A stretch of 64,000 bases of DNA from Lactobacillus sp. ESL0679 (GCF_029433515.1 NZ_JAQTIG010000001.1:186001-250000), one strand, 5' to 3'; shown: positions 49,698 to 57,760, counted from the stretch's first letter. Notes: generated by a model not told the origin, from the sequence alone. Numbers and translations are program-made.

Positions 49698-51143
49698 TTA
49701 ATTTTCTTCAGCATAATCATTAATATTTAAAATCTGCTGAGTTTTCTTTTCAGTTTTATTATTATACACAGTAAGCGTTAACTTAGTTTTGTCTTTATTA
49801 AATTCTACTTCTGTATTACTATTTGTCCCATTATAGACTTGAGCAGCATCAGCTTTTGCCAAGCTTTCAATCTGACTGGCTTCATCTTTACTTAACTTAT
49901 TAATATCCTTAACTACTACTTTTTTACCATTCAAATTTTTAGCCGCATCTTGTAAACTCCAAATAGCCTGATTTATTTCTGCTTGCGTTGGCTGGGATTC
50001 TTGAATAACCTTGTTTCCATTATCAATAGCATGTAAATATGTATTCCTTTCTAGATATCTGCCGAACTTATATGGAGCGCTATTCTTAATGCTTGATTCT
50101 TTATCTAACACGGTTTGGAGTTTTTGTTTATCACTATTAGAAGCTGATACTGCAGCATTTTTGGCATCATTTACTGAATTTATTACTTCTAATCTTGGCC
50201 CATAAATATACTTATTATCTTTAGCTTTAATAAAATCTGTAGAATCACTAAATGAGCCTTCTTTAGATTTATCACTTAACCTATAAAATAACTCTGCTTG
50301 ATTATCACCTGGAACCCAAATATATAACAATTCATCGACAGGTAGTTCTTTATATCCTTGAACTATATTTTTGCTCTTTTGTTTTCCATTAATATCATAA
50401 ACTGGAGTATTTTTATTTATCATTACGGTTGTATAGTTACTGTATGGCAATAATAATTGACGTGTAGCAACTTTCACTTTATCTGTATAAATGTATTCAT
50501 TTTGGTCTTTTATACCATAGAATGCAGAAGGAGTATTGCCATCTATTTCATAATAATTCATATCTAAAGCAGAAGGTGCAGCTTCACGATTTACGATTAC
50601 AGTCTTGCCTATCTTTATTTTTTTACCAGTATTATTTCTATGATCGTCAAATACATCTAATCCATCTTTAGAATTAGGAGTTACATGTTCAACAGTGGCA
50701 ACAGTCTGATTTGTATACAAGTTATTGCCAATAATTTTATCAACATTTACAGCTTTAACATAGCCACCATGGCCAATACTATAATACTCTTGTCCCTTGA
50801 TTGTCTTGTATGGCAAATAGAACCAATTCCAGTTATCATCATGGAAAGAATATCTAACTGTACTTGGATCATCTATTGCTTTAACCTTTTTAGCATAGCT
50901 AATCCTTGTACCCTTTTTAAGCAAACCATTAGTTCTTTGATAAGAATATAACTTTTGTCCCTTTTTGTTATAAATACGGGTATTATGATTTAACGTTAAT
51001 GTTCCATCTGCTACGGTTTTATTTTGAGTTTGGTCAGTAGTTTGTGCTGCGTGAGCTTGATTAGTAGTAATAATTGAGCCTGCTGAGGTTGTTGCCAAAA
51101 TAACTGCCGCCAAATTTACTATTAATTTTTTGTTTTTTTTCAT
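49698..51143 (-). CDS. SLAP-domain surface protein, paralogue 2
   Basis: A 481-residue secreted protein with a signal peptide (1-33, ending AHA). The N-terminal SLAP region includes NHNTRIYNKKGQKLYSY and YYSIGHGGYVKAVNV. A second set of beta units follows, then the hallmark LLYIWVPGDNQAELFYRL (~275-292), a helical segment and a C-terminal domain NGKKVVVKDINKLSKDEAS. It shares the whole layout with paralogue 1 at 33.4 kb. It sits immediately downstream of a truncated phage holin, where a phage would have its endolysin. Confidence 0.87.
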   Translation of the reverse strand: MKKNKKLIVNLAAVILATTSAGSIITTNQAHAAQTTDQTQNKTVADGTLTLNHNTRIYNKKGQKLYSYQRTNGLLKKGTRISYAKKVKAIDDPSTVRYSFHDDNWNWFYLPYKTIKGQEYYSIGHGGYVKAVNVDKIIGNNLYTNQTVATVEHVTPNSKDGLDVFDDHRNNTGKKIKIGKTVIVNREAAPSALDMNYYEIDGNTPSAFYGIKDQNEYIYTDKVKVATRQLLLPYSNYTTVMINKNTPVYDINGKQKSKNIVQGYKELPVDELLYIWVPGDNQAELFYRLSDKSKEGSFSDSTDFIKAKDNKYIYGPRLEVINSVNDAKNAAVSASNSDKQKLQTVLDKESSIKNSAPYKFGRYLERNTYLHAIDNGNKVIQESQPTQAEINQAIWSLQDAAKNLNGKKVVVKDINKLSKDEASQIESLAKADAAQVYNGTNSNTEVEFNKDKTKLTLTVYNNKTEKKTQQILNINDYAEEN

Positions 51144-51196
51144 TTCTATACCTCATAAAAAACAAATAATATATTTATTAAATTTTAGTTTATACT

Positions 51197-51466
51197 TCAA
51201 AGTAATAAGTTTCTACTATTTCTTAAACAAAAAGAGTGAGTAAAAATTCTTATTCCAATGCTAACTTTACATATTGCATAAAATAAAATAGTTGCCTCAT
51301 TATTAACCAAGACTTGGGCAATTTGATACCACAGGTCTAACTTATTAGCCAGAGGTTTATTATGCTCTTGAATGTAGGGGTATAGTCCTACAAACAGAAA
51401 AGCAATAATTACAGACAGGGTACTTAACAATTGCAAAATATCAGTTAAGTTGTTCATTATAATCAC
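51197..51466 (-). pseudogene. Truncated phage holin (LLH-like)
   Basis: An 89-codon frame starting GTG or ATG (51466/51457), overlapping the preceding small gene as GTGA. The N-terminus NNLTDILQLLSTLSVIIAFL plus the linker YIQEHNKPLANKLDLWYQIAQ resembles the one-helix LLH-type holins of Lactobacillus phages. After AQVLVNNEA the expected charged helix is replaced by an unrelated sequence, suggesting a frameshift or deletion. It is probably a prophage lysis-module relic. Confidence 0.55.
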
Positions 51467-51714
51467 TCTTTTCTTTTAGCAGCTCCAGTTTGTTCTGCTT
51501 TTAATCTCCTAATTTCTTCTTTTAAACGATCAATTTCATCTTCATCATCACGAAACTTAGTATGATAATATTTCACGTCATCATAGAGACGTTTACGTTC
51601 TTCTTCATCAGATTCATGCTTTGACTTTACACGCCATTGATAGAAACCGATTAGCATCGAAACAAGTCCACCAAAGGCGGTAGAGGTCAGTAGCATTAAA
51701 ATGGTTTTATCCAA
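51463..51714 (-). CDS. Small membrane-anchored coiled-coil protein, phage-type
   Basis: About 83 residues from a TTG at 51714 behind AAAGGGCGGG. There is one N-terminal membrane helix (LMLLTSTAFGGLVSMLIGF), then a strongly charged coiled coil (DEDEIDRLKEEIRRLKAEQ). The small protein-holin order is typical of Lactobacillus prophage lysis modules. I do not know its function. Confidence 0.65.
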   Translation of the reverse strand: MDKTILMLLTSTAFGGLVSMLIGFYQWRVKSKHESDEEERKRLYDDVKYYHTKFRDDEDEIDRLKEEIRRLKAEQTGAAKRKE

Positions 51715-51887
51715 CTCTACCCGCCCTTTCTTGGCTTCTTTAAACTTATAAAAGCACAATTAATATAGCACTGTTTTCTTATCTATACAAACACACGTTC
51801 GTAGATTAAGAACAGTTATTGCTTAAACTTATCTTGCTATTGAACTATAATGGGTATAATTATTATTTCCATTTATGAGGTGAATAT

Positions 51888-53150
51888 ATGAAATTAAGTA
51901 AAAAAATTCTTCTTGGTTCGATTGCTGGTATTTTGACTTTAGGTGCTGGATTTCCAATATCACAACAGCCTATATCTACACCTGTTGCTGCAGCGACAAC
52001 TTCAAGTACTAACACTCTAAAATTAGTTCATGGAGCTTATGTTTATAATAAAAAGGGTAAACGCCTAACGAAATATCGTGGTAGCCGGTATAACACTCAT
52101 TTACACAAAGGTACTAATATTAAGTACGCTGGAACAATCCAGCCTATTGAAAAAGGTAGCAAGCAATACTACTTATTAAATGATGACAACTACAATCAAT
52201 CATGGTTACCCTATAAAAAAATCAAGGGTAAATATTATTACAACATTGGTCACGGTGGTTACATCAATGCAGCTAATGTTAGTGAGATTGATGGTCACCC
52301 GCTTTATGTAGCAAGTACTACCGTTACGGTCAAAATATCAGGACCTGCAGCCAAAAATTTCAGTATCGGAACAGGAAATAATAAAATAAAAATCAAAAAC
52401 GGTATGAAGCTAAAAGTAGATTATATCTTTTCTGATATTGCTGGTAATGGACTCTCTAATTTTTATCATGTTGCCAACACTGACAGCACTAATATTGTGG
52501 CAAGGTTAGTCAAAGGAAAGCCTCGTCAAAGATTGGCAACCAAAACAAACGGTACTTTTATTCAATTTGCGCAAGCTACGCCTGCCTATAGTATCAAAAG
52601 CATTTTAAACCCTAATAGCCAAAAAAATATAACTATAGACAAAGACCTAGTTGATTACAAACAAGTAATAGAGTCTGTTTATATTTGGGATAGCCAAGAC
52701 AATAAAGCTGAATTATTCTATCGTTTAGTAAGCAATAAAAGTACCGATACATTAAGCGTAGCTAACGCACTTGAAAATAATCTTTTCTATATCAAAGCTG
52801 CAGACGTTAAATATATTTCAGGCCCACAATTAACTCCAATTAATACTCCCGAGGAAGCTAAAGCTGACACTAAAATTGCCACTACTAGTGACAAACAAGA
52901 CTTACAAGAATTGATCGATCAAGAACCCAAGATCAAAGCTTATTCTAATTACGACAAGTACTATTCCCCTTATGGTACTTACTATGATGACTTTCTAAAA
53001 CAAGCTAAAGACATTACTTCTTCAACAACAGCAAGTGTTGCAGAAATTAATCAAGCAACTTGGCTGCTAAACAGAGCCCAAGAACAACTTAAAAACGCAG
53101 ATAAAGCATCAACTGACTTAAATATTGATGCATATCCTGCTAATTATTAA
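51888..53150 (+). CDS. SLAP-domain surface protein, paralogue 3
   Basis: A 420-residue secreted protein; ATG behind GAGGTG. After a signal peptide (1-35), the SLAP region reads HGAYVYNKKGKRLTKYRG and YYNIGHGGYINAANVSEIDG, closest to paralogue 2. The hallmark SVYIWDSQDNKAELFYRL (~263-280) and a helical segment follow. It stops short of the NGKKVxVxD C-terminal domain of the other two. It diverges from the phage relic. Confidence 0.87.
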   Translation: MKLSKKILLGSIAGILTLGAGFPISQQPISTPVAAATTSSTNTLKLVHGAYVYNKKGKRLTKYRGSRYNTHLHKGTNIKYAGTIQPIEKGSKQYYLLNDDNYNQSWLPYKKIKGKYYYNIGHGGYINAANVSEIDGHPLYVASTTVTVKISGPAAKNFSIGTGNNKIKIKNGMKLKVDYIFSDIAGNGLSNFYHVANTDSTNIVARLVKGKPRQRLATKTNGTFIQFAQATPAYSIKSILNPNSQKNITIDKDLVDYKQVIESVYIWDSQDNKAELFYRLVSNKSTDTLSVANALENNLFYIKAADVKYISGPQLTPINTPEEAKADTKIATTSDKQDLQELIDQEPKIKAYSNYDKYYSPYGTYYDDFLKQAKDITSSTTASVAEINQATWLLNRAQEQLKNADKASTDLNIDAYPANY

Positions 53151-53243
53151 CATAGTATTATTTCAAAAATATATAAAGAAACGCTAATATCGAAAATTAT
53201 GATCTGAACCCTAAAATTAGGACAGATTATTAAACTTTAACTT

Positions 53244-53283
53244 AGGACTAGCTCCCGATATTTTATCGGAGCTAGTCCTTTCA
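53244..53283 (+). terminator. Terminator after SLAP paralogue 3
   Basis: AGGACTAGCTCCGATA-type hairpin (arms AGGACTAGCTCC and GGAGCTAGTCCT) followed by TTCAC. Confidence 0.7.
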
Positions 53284-53338
53284 CTTACAGATAGTAAACC
53301 GTCTTTTAACTTTCCTACGTCTTAAATATTAAAGCAAA
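53274..53338. repeat. 65-bp direct repeat, left copy
   Basis: Matches 53742-53806 at 61 of 65 positions. It flanks the small-peptide cassette on the 3' side of its transcript. Confidence 0.9.
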
Positions 53339-53393
53339 TTGCTTTATCGCATGTCTTTAAATTTTTCTGCTTTCGTGTTAAACTATTTTTGAA

Positions 53394-53424
53394 ATAAAAA
53401 AGAAGCTGTGCACCAACACAACTC
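53394..53424 (-). terminator. Terminator of the small-peptide cassette
   Basis: Minus-strand AGTTGTG-TTGGTG-CACAGCT hairpin (one G-U pair) followed by TCTTTTTTATTT, 100 bp after the peptide stop. Confidence 0.75.
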
Positions 53425-53524
53425 CTTGACGTAGTTCCACTAAAAGTGGTTTACTACCTGAAATTATAATTTTTTACAAAATCGTCATTCCAGTCAGAGG
53501 TAGACGGTTTTATTTTGCTCAAAA

Positions 53525-53680
53525 TTAATTGAGCAAACTTCTTAGCAGCTCGACTACTAGTGGCAATAGATTTATTATCACTACCGCTAACAATTGGTTC
53601 TGCTTCATTTTAGCTAAATAAAATGCTAATCCTACTAATCCAATAGCAAGAAGTAACACTAAGGCCAAAATGATTTCCAA
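53525..53680 (-). CDS. Small two-helix hydrophobic peptide, toxin-like
   Basis: A 51-residue frame starting at TTG, 6 nt after GAAAGGAGG. Two hydrophobic helices (IILALVLLLAIGLVGLAFYL and LLAVVIINLLPLVVELL) are separated by AKMKQNQ. It is too short for routine gene callers. A strong ribosome site, its own terminator and flanking repeats in its untranslated regions suggest a type I toxin or small membrane regulator. No homologue is recognised with certainty. Confidence 0.6.
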   Translation of the reverse strand: MEIILALVLLLAIGLVGLAFYLAKMKQNQLLAVVIINLLPLVVELLRSLLN

Positions 53681-53741
53681 CTACCTGTCCTCCTTTCGTA
53701 CAATAGATTGGAGTATGAATCCACTCATGCTCATAGGCATC

Positions 53742-53806
53742 AGTCCTTTCACTCACAGGTAGTAAACCGTCTTTTAACTTTTCTACGTCTTAAATATTAT
53801 AGCAAA
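53742..53806. repeat. 65-bp direct repeat, right copy
   Basis: Lies in the 5' untranslated region of the small peptide (minus strand). It contains the GTAGTAAACCGTCTTTTAAC core also seen at 53274-53338; a related GTAGACGGTTTTA occurs at 53503. Confidence 0.9.
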
Positions 53807-53907
53807 CAAGCTAATATTATCGTACATTATTTATGGAAAAATAAATCTCTATCTATCAAAATTTAGCTTGGCAATATTCCTGAAACATGATAAACTATTT
53901 TAGTAAC

Positions 53908-53978
53908 GCGGGTATAGTTTAATGGTAAAACGTTAGCTTCCCAAGCTGAAGATGCGGGTTCGATTCACGCTATCCGCT
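53908..53978 (+). tRNA. tRNA-Gly (anticodon CCC), with a T-stem mismatch
   Basis: A 71-nt cloverleaf. The acceptor stem GCGGGTA/TATCCGC has one G-U pair. The D-stem is GTTT/AAAC with GG in the loop. The anticodon stem TTAGC/GCTGA holds loop TTCCCAA (anticodon CCC). The T-arm is GCGGG-TTCGATT-CACGC, with a G-A mismatch at the fourth pair. No CCA is encoded. It reads GGG glycine codons. The mismatch and rare anticodon may mean a minor or decaying tRNA. Confidence 0.88.
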
Positions 53979-53983
53979 TAACT

Positions 53984-54020
53984 AAAAAGGCAATGATTTT
54001 TCAATCATTGCCTTTTTTAT
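53984..54020. terminator. Bidirectional terminator between tRNA-Gly and the CPBP-like gene
   Basis: AAAAAGGCAATGATT-TTTC-AATCATTGCCTTTTTT, T-tailed on both strands. Confidence 0.88.
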
Positions 54021-54022
54021 TT

Positions 54023-54685
54023 TTACATCATTACCATCAAAATGATGCCATTGACTACTGCTAAGTAAATCGGCATCCACAACGTCTGGGTATAGAGGTA
54101 GGACCACGCAAACAATGCGCCAAAGATTGCATTAATCACTAAGAGTGGCACCGTCGTTTGCCAGTTCAGCGCACTGAACAGAATACCCGAGGTCGCAATT
54201 CCTAAAATTGCTGTTAGCATTGTATTACGCCTGAACGCATAATTGAACAAAAACCCAGTAATTAAAAATTCCTGTAAAATCGGTAGCACAATTCCTAGCG
54301 CAACAACCAAAAACCAATACATCGCGACTGACTCATGGCGTAAATACATTGTTTGAAAACCATACAGCTTGACCTTACCGTAAGCCTGCAGCCAGGAAAC
54401 AACAATGCGCAATGCTGTTACTACTAAGGTTAGGCCAATAATCATACCGAAATTGCCAAGCCACGATCCCGACAAACTACGGTCAAAAAAGCGTTGCTCA
54501 CGATTGAAACGATAAATGAAAAACAGCAAAACCATTAGAGAAATTAATGCAAATAAAATTAAATTCCAAATACGAATTGGTGAATTTATAGTAACTAACT
54601 TAACCGTGCCAGCAGCCATTAAATAGCCGATGAAGTAAACAATATAGCGGAATAAGTTGCCCTCTCTTGATGCTGGTGTATTCAC
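54023..54685 (-). CDS. CPBP-like membrane protein lacking catalytic residues
   Basis: A 220-residue protein with seven or eight hydrophobic segments, of the CPBP (Abi/CAAX protease) fold type. The usual glutamate motif EExxxR is replaced by QEFLITG, and the later histidine motif (FxxxH) by FSALNW. The first Glu, the Arg and the His are therefore missing, and protease activity is unlikely. Known roles of family members in bacteriocin self-immunity do not all need catalysis. Role unknown. Confidence 0.7.
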   Translation of the reverse strand: MNTPASREGNLFRYIVYFIGYLMAAGTVKLVTINSPIRIWNLILFALISLMVLLFFIYRFNREQRFFDRSLSGSWLGNFGMIIGLTLVVTALRIVVSWLQAYGKVKLYGFQTMYLRHESVAMYWFLVVALGIVLPILQEFLITGFLFNYAFRRNTMLTAILGIATSGILFSALNWQTTVPLLVINAIFGALFAWSYLYTQTLWMPIYLAVVNGIILMVMM

Positions 54686-54758
54686 AAAAATTACCTCTAT
54701 CCATTTGTGTACCCTACAAGTCCCATATTATAGCAAAAAAAGACAGTTTTATGAAATT

Positions 54759-55130
54759 TCAAATTAAATTTTTCCATTTTAATTCTATATTATTAATGTC
54801 GGCTAAAGCAACACTTTGATTAGCAATAATAATTTTATCTTCATAATAGCCACTCACGAAGCCAACAATATCCGCTGGCATACAATCATTTTCATCGACT
54901 ATCTTGACTTGCACACACACCAACTGGTGATTACTGTAAGCTTCCAGTAGCCTGCTACCTATCTCCTCTTGAGTCAGCGTTCTCTTGCATGGGTGCTGGA
55001 CACTGCGCTTATCGCGGTCCTTATTTATCATCATTGTATGATCACTTAGGAAAAAGCCGGTCCATTTTTTCATTCCGCGATCCTGATAATTTTTAAAAAA
55101 ATCCTGCACAATTTTATCAAAATCACTCAT
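54759..55130 (-). CDS. YolD-like protein
   Basis: A 123-residue protein resembling the YolD family, small partners encoded next to Y-family polymerases (KKWTGFFLSDHT, EEIGSRLLEAYSNHQ, then a beta-rich half). The ATG at 55130 overlaps the polymerase stop by 8 bp, so translation is coupled. The function is unknown; it has been suggested to act with the polymerase in DNA damage tolerance. Confidence 0.8.
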   Translation of the reverse strand: MSDFDKIVQDFFKNYQDRGMKKWTGFFLSDHTMMINKDRDKRSVQHPCKRTLTQEEIGSRLLEAYSNHQLVCVQVKIVDENDCMPADIVGFVSGYYEDKIIIANQSVALADINNIELKWKNLI

Positions 55131-56436
55131 AAGCATTCCCGCCATTATGTCCGCCCATAAGGTTGCTCCGCTGAATTGCCGTTGCCCCCTTTAACAAGCT
55201 TGAGGCCTTAACTAAACTAGTAAAGCCATACCTCTGGCGAATTTTATCAACTGTCATGACAAAATTACGTTTTTTAATCTGACGCTCTGGCTGCACAAAG
55301 AAAGTCAACTGCTGACTAGTATCAGGCACTAGCTGGCTATAATTAACGCCCAAAGTCCGAACAGTCTCGCCATGCCAATTTTTACGAAAAAGTGCCACTA
55401 ATTCTGCTACTAGCAAGTCATTATCATTAGTTGGGGTAATCCTCTGTTGAACACTAAAGCCTTTCCGCTGACGCTCTGGCTGATACTGGTTGAAGCCAAC
55501 TGTCAAATTGACACACCCCGCCTGCAATTGGTGCGCTCGAATTCGCGCTGCTACCTGTTCACCGATTTCACGCAAGACAATTTCAATCTCTTTCTGGTCC
55601 GTATAATCCCGCATTAAAACCTGTGAATTGCCGTAGTGCTTCATTTTGGGAACAAACTTGTCGCTGATAATACTGCGGTCAACACCCCAACTCATGGCAA
55701 ACAGCTGCTCACCAATCACGCCAAATTCTTTAGTCAAAATCGCGGGATCAGTGTGGGCCAAATCATACATATTATTAATCTGCAATCGCCGTAATCGCTT
55801 CGCCGTTCGTTTGCCAATTCCCCATACATCTTCAAGATTAGGAATCTGCCAAATTGTGTCTGGTACGTCAATGTAGTGCCACGCCGCAATCATCGAACGC
55901 CGATGCTTAGCAGCAATATCCATCGCTAACTTCGCCAGCAAGGGATTTTCACCAATTCCGCAAGTTGTATACAGTCCCAAAGTTTGGCGGATCTCCTGCT
56001 GAATTTTGCGGGCAACAAGATACGGGTCGTCGCCAAACAAGTGCCATGATTTAGTCATGTCAATCATGCTTTCGTCGATTGAGTAAACGTGAATATCTTC
56101 TTCTGCCGCGTACTTACGGAAAATCTGCAGGACCTGCATACTGCGCTTGATGTAAAGGTTCATATGCGGCTCGACTAGCATTAAATCCGGCGCCTGCTTT
56201 TTAGAAGGCAAATCACGCGCACGCATCACATTAGTTAAACCGTATTTTTTCTTAGCCAAAGGTGAAGCTGCCATAATTAACCCCGACCCAAATTCAGTAT
56301 CTGGCTGGTGCGATAACACTGCTAACACAGCCTTCATCGGATTAAGCCCAAGCCGAATTGCCTCGCAACTAGCAAAAAACGACTTGTTATCAATCATAAA
56401 AATTACGCGATGCGGCTCATAACGATAATCATACAT
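55123..56436 (-). CDS. Y-family DNA polymerase (UvrX/UmuC-like)
   Basis: A 437-residue translesion polymerase. Catalytic motifs are VIFMIDNKSFFASCEA (metal-binding Asp, steric gate Phe) and VYSIDESMIDMT (Asp-Glu pair). The palm/fingers are followed by an HhH thumb segment (IPNLEDVWGIGKRTAKRLRR) and a little-finger domain. It resembles the UvrX/UmuC branch more than DinB. Two LexA-type SOS boxes lie just upstream, and yolD overlaps downstream. Confidence 0.93.
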   Translation of the reverse strand: MYDYRYEPHRVIFMIDNKSFFASCEAIRLGLNPMKAVLAVLSHQPDTEFGSGLIMAASPLAKKKYGLTNVMRARDLPSKKQAPDLMLVEPHMNLYIKRSMQVLQIFRKYAAEEDIHVYSIDESMIDMTKSWHLFGDDPYLVARKIQQEIRQTLGLYTTCGIGENPLLAKLAMDIAAKHRRSMIAAWHYIDVPDTIWQIPNLEDVWGIGKRTAKRLRRLQINNMYDLAHTDPAILTKEFGVIGEQLFAMSWGVDRSIISDKFVPKMKHYGNSQVLMRDYTDQKEIEIVLREIGEQVAARIRAHQLQAGCVNLTVGFNQYQPERQRKGFSVQQRITPTNDNDLLVAELVALFRKNWHGETVRTLGVNYSQLVPDTSQQLTFFVQPERQIKKRNFVMTVDKIRQRYGFTSLVKASSLLKGATAIQRSNLMGGHNGGNAYE

Positions 56437-56454
56437 ATTGGCACTTCCTTATTG

Positions 56455-56468
56455 CAAACGTTTGTTCG
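56455..56468. promoter_or_regulatory. LexA (SOS) box 1
   Basis: CAAACGTTTGTTCG, one mismatch from the Gram-positive SOS box CGAACNNNNGTTCG, 18 bp upstream of the polymerase start. Confidence 0.7.
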
Positions 56469-56489
56469 CTATTAATTAAAACTATTATA

Positions 56490-56503
56490 CGAACTTTTGT
56501 TCG
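56490..56503. promoter_or_regulatory. LexA (SOS) box 2
   Basis: CGAACTTTTGTTCG, a perfect match to the Gram-positive SOS box, within the promoter region of the Y-family polymerase operon. Confidence 0.85.
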
Positions 56504-56573
56504 AACAATCAAGAACAAGTGCGGAGTAATTAATACATTTTTTGCTCAACATTCCTATGTTTCTGAACTTAAC

Positions 56574-56608
56574 GCAAAAGACACAATCCGAAAAAATTCA
56601 GATTGTGC
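56574..56608 (-). terminator. Terminator of greA
   Basis: Minus-strand CACAATCTGAA-TTTT-TTCGGATTGTG hairpin followed by TCTTTTGC. Confidence 0.8.
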
Positions 56609-56612
56609 CTTC

Positions 56613-57074
56613 TTATTTAATAGCCATGATTGTTACTTGGTACTCCCCTGCCGGAGCTGCCACAGTTACCGTTGTTTTTACCGGCTGCTTCATAATTGCC
56701 TGACCTAGCGGTGAGTCAAATGCCACTTTGCCCTCGTCTAAGTCAGCTTCCATGCGGCCAACAATGCGATATTCTTCGGTTTCATCATCACCAGCAAACT
56801 TTAATGTCACTGTTTTTCCTAAGTCAACCTTGCCATCATCGCTTTTTTCCACAATTTCGACATACTTTAATTGTTTATCCAAGTAGCGCAGCCGGCTTTG
56901 CAAGTGTCCCAAATCACGTTTGGCCTCCGTGTATTCAGTATTTTCGGATAAATCACCTAGGCTGCGTGCCTCCTGCAAGATTTTAATTCTACGAGGGCGA
57001 TCCTTTTTTAGATCTGCAATTTCATCCTTAATTTTTTGGTAGCCTTCCGGTGTCATTTTTTGATAATAAACCAC
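56613..57074 (-). CDS. greA: Transcription elongation factor GreA
   Basis: A 153-residue factor that rescues backtracked RNA polymerase by stimulating transcript cleavage. The N-terminal coiled coil (residues ~10-80) carries the tip acidic pair in SLGDLSENTEYTEAK. The C-terminal FKBP-like domain ends SPLGQAIMKQPV. The start is GTG at 57074 behind AGAGGAG; the upstream 14 codons are rejected. Confidence 0.96.
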   Translation of the reverse strand: MVYYQKMTPEGYQKIKDEIADLKKDRPRRIKILQEARSLGDLSENTEYTEAKRDLGHLQSRLRYLDKQLKYVEIVEKSDDGKVDLGKTVTLKFAGDDETEEYRIVGRMEADLDEGKVAFDSPLGQAIMKQPVKTTVTVAAPAGEYQVTIMAIK

Positions 57075-57154
57075 AAATATTACTCCTCTAGTTTTTTGAT
57101 TCAAAATTATCCACAAGCAAAATAGCTAGTCATAGCAAGCTTTCTTTCTTAAAT

Positions 57155-57181
57155 TTAGCACTCTAAAATTAAGAGTGCTAA
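57155..57181. promoter_or_regulatory. CIRCE element (HrcA operator)
   Basis: Perfect TTAGCACTC-N9-GAGTGCTAA. It lies directly upstream of the hsp20 promoter and about 80 bp from greA on the other strand. HrcA repression released on heat shock is the known mechanism. Confidence 0.95.
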
Positions 57182-57185
57182 ATAT

Positions 57186-57214
57186 TTTCATTTTTTAAAT
57201 CTGCCTACTATAAT
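57186..57214 (+). promoter_or_regulatory. hsp20 promoter
   Basis: TTTCAT (57186-57191), a 17-bp spacer and perfect TATAAT (57209-57214), next to the CIRCE element. Predicted transcript start near 57221. Confidence 0.6.
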
Positions 57215-57221
57215 AATCAGT

Positions 57222-57249
57222 GTAAGGAAGAAATGAAAGTCTTCTTTAC
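57222..57249 (+). promoter_or_regulatory. 5' hairpin at the start of the hsp20 mRNA
   Basis: A 10-bp stem (GTAAGGAAGA with TCTTCTTTAC, one G-U pair) with loop AATGAAAG, beginning at the predicted first nucleotide of the mRNA. It contains an AAGGAAGAAATG start-like site in its 5' arm and loop. Possible roles are mRNA protection or temperature control. Confidence 0.55.
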
Positions 57250-57281
57250 CAATAATTTAATTTTGAAAGGAAGTTTTTACT

Positions 57282-57704
57282 ATGGCACAAGATTTAACGA
57301 ATCGTCACAATAACTTATTTGACGCAATGAATGATTGGTTTGACCTTCCACAGAAATTTTTTGATGATAACGAAATGGCAAAATTAATGCAGGCAGATGT
57401 TGCCGAAAACGACAAGAACTATGTTGTTAAGGTTGACATGCCCGGCATGGACAAAGAAAAGATTAATTTAAACTATAGTAACGGGATTTTGAGTGTATCC
57501 GGCTCTAGAAAGTCATTCAAGGATTTGTCTAAAGATGACAGCCTTATCCATCGTGAAAGAAGCGAAGGACACATTTCTCGCAGCTTTAGATTACCAAATG
57601 TAGTTGCAAGTGAGATTCATGCAAAGTATGATAAAGGTGTATTGACTATCACCCTGCCAAAGCAAAATGCTGGCAGCAATGATAACTCGATTTCAATCGA
57701 TTAA
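57282..57704 (+). CDS. Small heat-shock protein Hsp20 (alpha-crystallin family)
   Basis: A 140-residue chaperone that holds unfolding proteins. A short N-terminal arm (LFDAMNDWFDLPQKFF) is followed by the alpha-crystallin domain (~40-130; YVVKVDMPGMDKEKINLNY, RSFRLPNVV, HAKYDKGVLTITLPK) and a short tail without a clear IXI motif. Ribosome site GAAAGGAAG. A perfect CIRCE lies upstream, so control is by HrcA. A short ORF in the leader overlaps the start. Confidence 0.95.
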   Translation: MAQDLTNRHNNLFDAMNDWFDLPQKFFDDNEMAKLMQADVAENDKNYVVKVDMPGMDKEKINLNYSNGILSVSGSRKSFKDLSKDDSLIHRERSEGHISRSFRLPNVVASEIHAKYDKGVLTITLPKQNAGSNDNSISID

Positions 57705-57760
57705 CTTATTATTATACTTGCAAGAAGTCTCAGATAAGTTGCCAATACAAGTAATTCTCT

